A stretch of DNA of 64,000 nt, from positions 744,001 to 808,000 of the forward strand of contig NZ_JARVCO010000012.1 of the NCBI RefSeq assembly GCF_034531395.1. The letters are read 5' to 3'. Position 1 is the first letter of the stretch; each line of letters starts with the position of its first letter. The notes below the pieces were generated by a model. That model saw only the letters and a program-made list of their open reading frames with translations, was not told where the DNA came from and made no database searches. Positions 28,854 to 36,320 of the stretch are shown piece after piece. Origin of the DNA: Pontiella agarivorans. GTDB taxonomy: Bacteria; Verrucomicrobiota; Kiritimatiellia; Kiritimatiellales; Pontiellaceae. A program made the position numbers and the translations under genes.

Positions 28854-29467
28854 ATGTTGGAATATAAGGCGAAGGAGCGCGATGATTTCGGCATTGAATA
28901 CATCGAGCTGGATGCATTTTATAAACGGTTCCCGTTTAAGAATCATGATCCGTCGAAGCCGCACCGCGTGCATTTCAACAACCTGATTCTCATTACCAAA
29001 GGAACCTGTATCCATTTTGTGGATTTCCATGAATATCCGGTTCAACCGGGCTCTATTATTTATGTGAACCGCAATCAGGTGCAGGCGTTTGATTTCGATC
29101 GGCGACCCGAGGGAAAAATGCTGCTGATCACGCCCGGTTTATCGATCAGTTGCGCACGGAAATTCGGCTTCCTTTTTTTGCGCCGCATCATATTGATGCG
29201 ACGGCTGTTCCGGTCTTTTCTACCCGCCAGCAACAGGCGCATAGCTGCGGCGTGTTGATGGATGAAATCCATTTGGCGTTGGGATCGACTCATGAATCAG
29301 CGTTGGTTCGGCTTCTGTTTGCCGCGTTGTGCTTCAAAACGTTTGGCGAACGGCCAGATGAACTTTCGCGAAAGTTTGATGAGCATCGTATTCAGGATTT
29401 CAGGACATTTATTAGGCAGGTTGAAGAGCATTTTACCGAAACGCGTGAATCGGCGGCCTATGCCTAG
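28854..29467 (+). pseudogene. AraC-family regulator, frameshifted and cut short
   Basis: Remnant of an AraC-type transcription factor. The cupin-like sensor part reads from 28854 to about 29136 (FKNHDPSKPHRVHFNNLILITKG style N-terminus), then the frame shifts near 29138 (one T apparently lost in the run at 29138-29140) and continues to a TAG at 29465-29467. Homology-like sequence resumes right after the TAG (HTTYKTL resembles the first HTH helix of AraC proteins) but stops there, so most of the DNA-binding domain is missing. It starts 19 bases after the HMG-CoA reductase gene, of which it was probably the regulator. Confidence 0.75.
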
Positions 29468-30043
29468 ATGATGCATACCACCTATAAAACGCTGGTTCGG
29501 CATCTCTCAATTATGACGTTGCCGCACGAAGGCCAGCTGGGATTCACAACACGAATTCCCGGAAGCGGGTCCACATACAAACAGCGATTCTCCAGCATTA
29601 AAGTCGGAACGGAGATGATTGCATTCAAACCGAAGAATGAACTCAAACTGGCCCGTAACGGCAGACCGCTGGTGATGGTTTCCATGGGGGTTGGTGTTGC
29701 AACCATTCGTCCGCTCATTCTGGCTTTTCTTGCAGACCAAACGGGAATACCGAAGTTGGTTAACCTGAATGTCGATCGTGATGGCAGCTTTGTCTATGAG
29801 AAAGAACTGCGCGCGGTACCTCCTCAATATGTCAATGATTGGGTTTCATCCCGAACCGAATTTTATGATCACCTGGCGGACTACGCCAACGATCGGGATC
29901 ATCAGTTTTACGTCATTGGAAGTGATGCGTTCATTGCGCAGAACCTGCAGTTCTTGACCGGCCGGGGAGTGGATCCGGCGGATGTATTCATTGACCGACC
30001 CGAGGAGATTAAAGCAAAAATTTTAAATGAACTGAAACCGTAG
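29468..30043 (+). pseudogene. Ferredoxin/flavin reductase fragment fused to AraC remnant
   Basis: 191-codon frame in the same phase as the second AraC piece. After about ten AraC-like residues it switches to the C-terminal two thirds of a ferredoxin-NADP reductase-type protein: RHLSIMTLP resembles the FAD-binding R-x-Y-S motif, LVMVSMGVGVATIRPLI the NAD(P)-binding GxGxxP region, and FYVIGSDAFIAQNL the conserved end. The first ~50 residues of such a reductase are absent, so a deletion probably joined two genes. It may still be translated from 29468 or an internal ATG at 29513. Confidence 0.65.
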
Positions 30044-30075
30044 GCCGAATACCCCGCTATATGCAGCGTGTAATT

Positions 30076-30199
30076 TGTAGGGCAGAAACGGTTGAGGAAC
30101 GAGACCTTTCAGCCGTGCGGGCGATCGGTTCGGCGGTGCGCCCGGCGGTGCGGGATTCGGCGGGAAGGATTCGCAAGCTCAACCGTTCCCGCCCTACAA
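30076..30199. repeat. Long inverted repeat overlapping the LysR 3' end
   Basis: Left arm at about 30076-30096 and right arm at about 30178-30199 (GTAGGGC...GGTTGAG against CTCAACCGTT...GCCCTAC) pair over ~22 bases with two mismatches; the inside is GC-rich with smaller stems. The first ~45 bases recur with changes at 33659-33703, so this is a member of a dispersed family rather than a simple terminator. Confidence 0.7.
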
Positions 30200-31098
30200 C
30201 GTGCCGGCATGCGGGTGCTGATGATTTCTTCAATCCGGTCGAGCGCTTCCGTATGCAGAGACCGCTTCCGGCGGGCAAAATAGAGCGTGTTCGTGAGGGG
30301 ACGGGAGCCGGCCCAGAGCATCTTGATTTCCCCCCGTTCGATGTAGGGCCGGGCCAGAAAGTCGGGGACGACCGCCAGGCCGTCGCCGGAAGCCAGACAG
30401 CGCAGGATGGACTGGATATTCGGCACGATATAGTTGGGTCGGAAATCCGGATGGCGGTCAAAGTTCTGCATCCAAAACCGATGGAGATGCTCGTTGTCCC
30501 CCGCGATCCCATACCACCGTTTTGCGATCAACCAGTCGAGCAGGTCCGTTTTTTTCTGCGCTTTTACAACCCGGTTGAATCCGCTGATGTCGGTGGCGGA
30601 GCCGGCCACAATCAGAATGTGCTCCTGTGAGAATGCGCGGTATTCAATCTCTGTGATCGCCTCTTTGCGCGGAGTCACCACCAGATCGATCACGTTGTTG
30701 TCCAGCTTGCCGAGCAGTTCGTGGTAGTCGCCGAATTCAAGAATCAGGTTGAACGGCAGCTCCGGCACCGAGGATTCCAGGCAAAGCTGAAAGGTTTCAA
30801 AACACATGCCCAGCGTAATGCTCGGAACATCGGTCTTCCCGCTGCGCTGCACGTTTCGCTCGATCTCCTCCAGCCGGGACAACGGATCGATCACGGCATT
30901 GTAGAGCATTTTTCCGCGCTCGGTCGGCACCAGTTTGCGGGGCAAGCGCTCGAACAATTGATAGCCGATATAGTTTTCCAGCGATTTCAGGTGCAGGCTG
31001 ACCCCGGGCTGTGAGGTAAACAGCACCTCGGCCGCCGCGGTCATGCTACCTTTTTCATAGATGGCCTTAAAGGTGCGGATCCATTCGAGATTTATCAT
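30109..31098 (-). CDS. LysR-family transcriptional regulator
   Basis: LysR-type regulator: N-terminal winged HTH (FKAIYEKGSMTAAAEVLFTSQPGVSLHLKSLENYIG, 10-45) and a periplasmic-binding-like effector domain from about 92. Length is 329, about 30 residues longer than normal, because the last ~35 codons (arginine-rich, from about residue 295) run into the inverted repeat at 30076-30199; the natural end seems overwritten. It is divergent from the SDR gene, with an inverted CCTATC/GATAGG pair between them, the classic LysR target layout. Confidence 0.85.
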   Translation of the reverse strand: MINLEWIRTFKAIYEKGSMTAAAEVLFTSQPGVSLHLKSLENYIGYQLFERLPRKLVPTERGKMLYNAVIDPLSRLEEIERNVQRSGKTDVPSITLGMCFETFQLCLESSVPELPFNLILEFGDYHELLGKLDNNVIDLVVTPRKEAITEIEYRAFSQEHILIVAGSATDISGFNRVVKAQKKTDLLDWLIAKRWYGIAGDNEHLHRFWMQNFDRHPDFRPNYIVPNIQSILRCLASGDGLAVVPDFLARPYIERGEIKMLWAGSRPLTNTLYFARRKRSLHTEALDRIEEIISTRMPARCRAGTVELANPSRRIPHRRAHRRTDRPHG

Positions 31099-31102
31099 GC
31101 GC

Positions 31103-31130
31103 CCTATCTATCAGTTTTATAATGGATAGG
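31103..31130. promoter_or_regulatory. Candidate LysR operator
   Basis: CCTATC (31103-31108) and GATAGG (31125-31130) form an inverted pair around an AT-rich core, five bases upstream of the LysR start and in the region shared with the divergent SDR gene. Binding is inferred from position. Confidence 0.4.
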
Positions 31131-31294
31131 TCAAATTACTATTATTTGTGTTATCCGTCCGGCCGATATACCTTGCGCTCATCGAAACGAATGAACGCGG
31201 GGAATAGGCATGAACCATGACGTCGGGCGGGAATCCTGAGATCCGCCCTTGGCCTTAAACCCGAAAAAAAAATAACATTAAACGGAGATACATT

Positions 31295-32074
31295 ATGAAC
31301 CTTGAATTAGAAGGGAAAACCGCGCTGGTAACCGCCTCGTCAAGCGGCATAGGATTGGAAATCGCCCGCTCGCTGGCTGCAGAAGGGACGCGGGTGGTCA
31401 TTAACGGCCGAACAAAGAAAGGAGTGGACGAAGCCATCGAGCAGATCGCCATTCCGGGTGCCGAGCTAATCCCTCTTGTTGCCGACAATGGAACCGTCGA
31501 GGGCTGCAACAAAACGATCACTCAGCTGAAGGACGTCGATATTCTCGTCAATAATCTGGGCATCTACGAAGCGGTTGGTTTCTTTGACGAGTCCGATGAA
31601 GCATGGCAGAAACTTTTTGACATTAATATCATGAGCGGCGTCCGCCTTGCCCGGCATTTTCTGCAGGGCATGCTGAAGCGCGGAAGTGGCCGTCTGATTT
31701 TTATCTCCAGCGAATCGGGCGTTAGTCCGGCTCCGGAGATGGCCCACTACAGCGCAACCAAAACGATGCAATTAGGGATTTCACGTTCTTTGGCTGAATT
31801 AACCAAAGGCAGCGAGGTGACGGTTAATTCCGTTTTGCCCGGGCCCACGCGCACCGACAGCGTGGAACAGTTTATCCAGGATGTTTTCCCCGGTCTGTCA
31901 CCCGTTGAAGCTGAACGTAAATTCATGCTCGAGAACCGACCGACTTCCCTGATCGGCCGCCTGATCGACCCCAAAGAAATCGGGGACATCGTTACGTTCC
32001 TATGCAGCGCACGCGCTTCTGTCATCAACGGATCCTGCATCCGTGCCGAAGGCGGTCTCATACGCAGCATTTGA
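31295..32074 (+). CDS. SDR-family oxidoreductase
   Basis: Classical short-chain dehydrogenase/reductase, 259 residues. Rossmann motif TASSSGIG (13-20), NNLG (86-89), catalytic Ser138/139, Tyr152 and Lys156 (HYSATK) and the PGPTRTD segment are all present. CGGAGA lies about nine bases before the ATG. The LysR gene on the opposite strand is its likely regulator. Substrate unknown; similarity to 3-oxoacyl-ACP reductases is only at fold level. Confidence 0.88.
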   Translation: MNLELEGKTALVTASSSGIGLEIARSLAAEGTRVVINGRTKKGVDEAIEQIAIPGAELIPLVADNGTVEGCNKTITQLKDVDILVNNLGIYEAVGFFDESDEAWQKLFDINIMSGVRLARHFLQGMLKRGSGRLIFISSESGVSPAPEMAHYSATKTMQLGISRSLAELTKGSEVTVNSVLPGPTRTDSVEQFIQDVFPGLSPVEAERKFMLENRPTSLIGRLIDPKEIGDIVTFLCSARASVINGSCIRAEGGLIRSI

Positions 32075-32287
32075 ACCCTTCACCACGTTTGCAAGCCGGG
32101 CCCGCCCCGGTTTTGCGCGCGTGGAAATAAAACGCCCCCAACCGGAACTATTACCTGAGCTGCGCCAAGGAACTGGAATCCGGTGAATTGAGTGAAATAT
32201 GGTTTTAATTTCGAACGGATCGACCGGTGGTGCGTCTGGAAAGCCTCGCATGCCTCAGGACCTGTAAATCACATTGGAAAGAACCAT

Positions 32288-33287
32288 ATGAAATCAAGAG
32301 CTTTAGTGTCGTTGTTTATCGCGTTTATGTTTGTCGGTATGGCTGTGACCGGCGTGTTGAGTTATATCTGGAAATATAATGACCGCTTGTCGGCCTTCCA
32401 TGTCATTTTCAGTTTATCGTTTCTGATACTGGCGCTGTTTCATATCTTCAATAACTACAAAACCGCTCAAAACGTATTTAACCAAAAAGAAGACGCGTTT
32501 CATTGGTCCGATTTTATCAGGCATTGTGGCCCTTTTCATTGTGGGAATTTCCTATTCCTTCTTTCCCTTTAAACAGATTGTCGGCTTTGGGAAAACACTG
32601 CGGAGGCAGGATGAAATCCGGAAAAAGACGGAATATATCATCACCACAAAATCGGAAACATCCGGCCGAAGCATTCAGATCGACTTTATTGCCGGGGCGG
32701 AATACATGACGAAACGAACCCTGCCGGATGGCAAGCTGGTGGTGTCCATTCCGCAGGTTGCGGTCTGGCTGGAAGATGCGGCAGGGAACTATCTGGAAAC
32801 GCTATATGTTTCCGGCAAGTCGGCCACCGGAAATTATAGTGGCGGGAAAAACCGCCGTCCCGGGGCGCTCCCGGTCTGGAGCCATGCACGTGGCGTGAAA
32901 TCGGCCGATGGCCTGTTTATGCCGGATGCCGGTTCGGCGGTCATCGACGGTCTCTCCGCCGCCACACCGCTGACCAGTTTTTCGTTGGTTTCGAAATATT
33001 CCGCAATGGGCAATCCGAAAATCATGATTGAGGTGAACAAGTCCTTTGACGACAATGACTACTTCAACAAAACGAACATTACGGACGATCCGGTCTATCT
33101 GAAAAACCCGAATGGCCAGCCGTCGTTGGTCTATAGCGCCGAACTGAAACCGGAAGCTGCTGTGGTGCTGGCCGAGCTCATCGGGCACGGGCATATCTCG
33201 GGAGGCGACGGCGCCGTCAATCCCGATCTTTCCAACGTAACCACCGCGCTGAACATCTTTAAGGGCATCGTCATCGAAACCGATTAG
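32288..33287 (+). pseudogene. DUF4405-like membrane protein with periplasmic domain, frameshifted
   Basis: Two frames read as one gene. The first (from ATG 32288) gives two membrane helices (ALVSLFIAFMFVGMAVTGVLSYI and an FHVIFSLSFLILALFHIF helix) typical of DUF4405. Near 32484-32494, in an A-rich run, the phase must change: the other frame then supplies the third helix (GPILSGIVALFIVGISYSFF) and a ~200-residue extracytoplasmic domain with VSIPQVAVWLEDAAGNYLETL, resembling DUF2271-type periplasmic proteins. The second frame has no good start of its own, although a GTG at 32526 exists. It could be a true frameshift mutation, a sequencing error or programmed slippage. Confidence 0.6.
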
Positions 33288-33361
33288 TCGTATTCCTTGA
33301 GCATAAGCCGCTCAATAAAGACCTGACTATTAAAGGCTCTTCGTAGAATTTTATGGAAGGG

Positions 33362-33408
33362 GCAACGGATTGATAGAAAGCAACGGATGATGTCTATCAA
33401 TCCGTTGC
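33362..33408. repeat. 16-bp perfect inverted repeat
   Basis: GCAACGGATTGATAGA (33362-33377) pairs perfectly with its reverse complement at 33393-33408 around a 15-base loop, 75 bases past the end of the frameshifted membrane protein gene. No T-run follows, so a plain terminator is unlikely. Confidence 0.75.
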
Positions 33409-33504
33409 GAATAAATTCCTGAGAGGAAGGCAGGGCTCTTTAAATCGCCAGCTTTAGCAGAAAATTTACGTAGAACCGTAAACAGACGGCTTTTTAGCAA
33501 CGTA

Positions 33505-33568
33505 GAGTAAGCGTCCCGCTTGCTTCCTGCGCAATAGAGCGAAGTAAAAACAAGCGGGACGCTTGTTC
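33505..33568. repeat. Inverted repeat with AAGCGTCCCGCTTG arms
   Basis: AAGCGTCCCGCTTG (33509-33522) and CAAGCGGGACGCTT (33551-33564) pair perfectly; flanking GTAG/CTAC extends the stem with a few mismatches. Each arm is itself partly self-complementary (AAGCG/CGCTT). Confidence 0.75.
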
Positions 33569-33700
33569 TACTTTCAATGGATCCGGAAACGTAGCGCAGG
33601 CGGCTCGCCTGCTCCCCGAATCTAGGGTTTCCAAGGATTGGAAAAAGGAGGCGTGATTGCAGGGCTGAAACAGTTGAAGAATGAAACCTTTCAGCCGCTC

Positions 33701-33780
33701 GCATCCTGAACGTTGGACCGTTCCAAAGAGTGGAAGATTTGCCGGGCCGGATTTCTCCGTCATTTATTTTTCGGTGCAGC
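33701..33780. repeat. Dispersed 80-base repeat, copy A
   Basis: Aligned without gaps to 34951-35030, the first 70 bases match at 55 positions, including CGTT(G/A)GACCGTTCCAAA and CATTTATTTT. A shorter third copy is at 33932-33968. Copy B covers the 3' end of the glutaminyl cyclase gene, so copy A may be debris from duplication of such a gene end. Confidence 0.65.
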
Positions 33781-34021
33781 TTCATATGCGTACAAAGCGA
33801 GGTCGGGGACCAGGGCGGGGCCGCGACCCCGCCGCCGAGCGAAGGAGGTCAAGGACCTCGGCTAGCGTTCGTTTGGGCACGCGACGGTTCGGCGCTGTTC
33901 ACTTCCAATCACCGGCGGTATGAGAGCTGTTCGCGTCCTGCTCGTTGGGCCGTTCCCAAGATTGGCTGGTTCATCGAATCTACGCAGTCTTAAAACGGGG
34001 CCTTGAGAGTATTGGGACAGG

Positions 34022-34804
34022 TTATTTATCGAAGAAGCGCCGAACAAAGAGGAAACTGCTTCCGAACAGTACAACTAATCCAAGGGCCGCCGGTTCCGGA
34101 ATGGCCGTGACTTTGAAATTATCGACTGAGATTGCTCCCGATCCATCCGTTTCCGTCACATTTGAAGCGAAAGCCGCCAGAATGAGATCGAAGTCAACGA
34201 TACTCCCGATGCTTCCTGAAACCCCGGGCAGTTCATCGGCAGACCAGGAATATTCAGTCAGATCGAATGTCTGCGCGTAGCTTCCGGATGTGCCGGCCGC
34301 AAATAAGGTGTGACCTGAGGGCCCGGTTTCCGGGTCACTGCCGTCCAGGAGGCTGATATCAGCGTACTTGTCGTCCGCCTGATTTTGAATGCGGCCGTTT
34401 TGCGCGCCGGTATTTGCGAGTGGTTCGTTTGCAGCAGGCGATCCGTTTTCCGTATAGCCGTGAAGGTGGAAATAAAGTGTCGATCCCGTACCGACCACAT
34501 AATCAAACGAAACCTGGATTTTGGTCAGGCTTGTATCCGTTGTGGTCACGGAAATCACCTGCCCAACGGCACCCTCTGATGGCACCCCGGAACTTGTGCC
34601 CGCATTGGCAAGGTTCCCACCGGACGCAGTCCACAGGGAATTTGTATTTTTGCGCCATCCTTCCCCGACATCATCCCGGGAAATCCGTCCGTCATTTGCA
34701 ATTGTCGATGCGGAAAAGTCATCATCGAAGAGGGTTACGTCTGCATAGGAGGCCGTACTTCCTATAAGGGAGAGCGCACATATGATTACAAGTGTTGTTT
34801 TCAT
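34022..34804 (-). CDS. Secreted protein with PEP-CTERM anchor
   Basis: Exported 260-residue protein of unknown function. Signal peptide at 1-21 (ending SYA), a beta-rich Ser/Thr/Gly/Asp body with no recognised enzyme motif, and a C-terminal PEP-CTERM tripartite signal: IPEPAALG, a hydrophobic helix (LVVLFGSSFLFV) and RRFFDK. Such proteins are sorted by an EpsH/exosortase, which is not in the window. It stands alone, flanked by repeats on one side and by the glutaminyl cyclase on the other. No clear ribosome site is seen. Confidence 0.82.
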   Translation of the reverse strand: MKTTLVIICALSLIGSTASYADVTLFDDDFSASTIANDGRISRDDVGEGWRKNTNSLWTASGGNLANAGTSSGVPSEGAVGQVISVTTTDTSLTKIQVSFDYVVGTGSTLYFHLHGYTENGSPAANEPLANTGAQNGRIQNQADDKYADISLLDGSDPETGPSGHTLFAAGTSGSYAQTFDLTEYSWSADELPGVSGSIGSIVDFDLILAAFASNVTETDGSGAISVDNFKVTAIPEPAALGLVVLFGSSFLFVRRFFDK

Positions 34805-34950
34805 TCTTACAGAGTCCAGATAAGATTCGTGCCGGTTATCAAAATAAGCGCATCACCATAGACTTTATCTGTAATCTGTCTATTCCGTTTATAGAAGGGT
34901 CGTTAATTTTTTTCATTTTAAAGGGATTCGACGATGTGGTGAATGAGTTT

Positions 34951-35030
34951 GCACCCTACACGTTAGACCGTTCCAAACGTTGGAACTTTTTCCGGACCGG
35001 TTTCCTCCACCATTTATTTTTCCGGGGCTG
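34951..35030. repeat. Dispersed 80-base repeat, copy B
   Basis: Counterpart of 33701-33780; contains a perfect TTCCAAACGTTGGAA at 34971-34985 and runs into the last five codons of the glutaminyl cyclase gene. Confidence 0.65.
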
Positions 35031-35811
35031 CGGTTTCGGGCGGATTGATTTGGATCAGGTAGCGTTTGTTCCAGCATTTTCCGGTGATCCAAAAGGCGTC
35101 GCGCTGCGGATCGTAGGCAATTCCGTTGAGAACGTGGCCGATGTCTCCATCGTTGTGCCGGGCGGCGAGGGCGGACAGGTCCAGTGAAAAGACCACGCGT
35201 CCGTTGTTCGGCGAAATGGCGACAATGGTGGGGGTCATGTACACATTCGCCCAGATCAGTCCCCGGGCATACTCCAGTTCGTTAAGATTATTCTGCCGCC
35301 GCATTCCGTTGTAAACAGGCCGTTGCTTTTCCACCTTAAAGGTTGAGCTGTTGCGAAAATACAGCACGTTGGATCCATCGCTCTGAATAAAGTGCGTACC
35401 GTCGTGCGTCAGTCCCCAGCCTTCGGTTTCGAGCACAAAGCGCTGCTGAATGCTGAAGTCTGCTGCATCCAGTCGATAGGCGCAGCCTTCCCGCCAGGTC
35501 AGTAGATAAACGGAATCGTTCAGCAGGTGGAGGCCTTCGGCAAAAACAGAAGCAGGCAGGTCCCGGCTATGGATCACTTTTCCCGTGGCAATTTTGTAGC
35601 GCAGGATTCGGGATTGCCCATAAAGGCCCGAACTTTCAATCAGTTCGTCGCCATCGACCATGAACCCCTGAGTGAAAAGGGTCGGATCATGATCCGTGGT
35701 TTTCAGTATGTTATAGGTCGCTTCTGCAGCGAGTCCCCGGGCAACCGGCATTCCGCAGACTATGAGTATTAACGCAATCGTTTGAAAATTTCCGGAGATC
35801 CATTTGTTCAT
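35014..35811 (-). CDS. Glutaminyl-peptide cyclotransferase (plant/bacterial type)
   Basis: Beta-propeller glutamine cyclotransferase that turns N-terminal Gln into pyroglutamate in secreted proteins. Family segments seen: FTQGF, ESSGLYGQS, AEGLHLLNDSVYLLTW, GWGLTHDG, NNLNELEYARGLIWANVY and VLNGIAYDPQRDAFWITGKCW. The start was placed at the ATG at 35811, because AGGA lies ten bases upstream and a signal peptide follows (ending ARGLAA); an in-frame ATG at 35907 adds 32 residues that hide the signal peptide. The product is 265 residues and probably periplasmic. Confidence 0.88.
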   Translation of the reverse strand: MNKWISGNFQTIALILIVCGMPVARGLAAEATYNILKTTDHDPTLFTQGFMVDGDELIESSGLYGQSRILRYKIATGKVIHSRDLPASVFAEGLHLLNDSVYLLTWREGCAYRLDAADFSIQQRFVLETEGWGLTHDGTHFIQSDGSNVLYFRNSSTFKVEKQRPVYNGMRRQNNLNELEYARGLIWANVYMTPTIVAISPNNGRVVFSLDLSALAARHNDGDIGHVLNGIAYDPQRDAFWITGKCWNKRYLIQINPPETAAPEK

Positions 35812-36320
35812 CGCAATCCTGAAGGTTACACCGTTGTGAAAAATGCCTGTGCAGGCGGGCGGGTTCAAGAGGAAACAGAGATGCAGATATCGAGGTCCTT
35901 CTGTCATGAGATCGTGGATAAAACGCTTCGGTGCATTTGTGCCGGAGCGTTTTTTTATTCCACTGTTCGGAAAAGCCGGGCGCCGATTTGTTTTCCAGGG
36001 GTTGAAAAACCGGGGATTTTAAAGGGGGTAAACAGAACGCTAACTCTTTTCTAGCGAACGGGCCATAAAGCGCCAACAGCATCCATAACATTCCCTAATG
36101 TTTTCCAAACATTGGAAAGGCCAAATCATCGGCGTTGAAGGGAGCAATTCAATTGGAACGGTTTTTAATCAACGAACCCTTTTCACTTTAACGCTTCAAT
36201 TGGATTGTCGAATACGGAAGGTAGAAAAGAAACGGCCTCCGGTTCTCCCCTTTAGCGCCATTTTATTTATCGCGGGTGACCGCATCGAATTAAATCAAAT
36301 GTTCATTAAAGGAGAAATTA
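35812..36320. other. Leader region of the TonB-system locus
   Basis: No gene is supported in 509 bases. It holds CGCTAACTCTTTTC with TAGCG (inverted, about 36038-36056), CATAACATTCCCTAATG near 36086, a perfect TTTCCAAACATTGGAAA at 36102-36118, and a strong AAAGGAGA ribosome site at about 36309. The TAACATT motif also occurs upstream of phoB and of the porin gene, which hints at shared control. Confidence 0.45.
36102..36118. repeat. TTTCCAAnnnTTGGAAA palindrome upstream of the TonB locus
   Basis: Perfect 7+3+7 palindrome, identical to the copy at 17435-17451 including the ACA centre, about 200 bases before the first gene of the locus. Confidence 0.8.

Larger units (their letters stand above)
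33288..34021. other. Repeat-rich intergenic region
   Basis: No gene is supported in 734 bases. Instead there are several inverted repeats: a 16-bp perfect stem at 33362-33408, a ~20-bp stem at 33505-33568, a GCAGGCG/CGCCTGC hairpin at 33596-33612, a TTTCCAA-type palindrome at 33629-33643, the 33659-33703 relative of the 30-kb repeat, an 80-base segment (33701-33780) similar to 34951-35030, a GGCGGGG/CCCCGCC hairpin at 33814-33833 and a third partial copy at 33932-33968. Confidence 0.75.

Noticed and set aside
33351-33785. 144-codon minus-strand frame in the repeat region
   Set aside because: It runs through several inverted repeats and its residues are translations of their arms.
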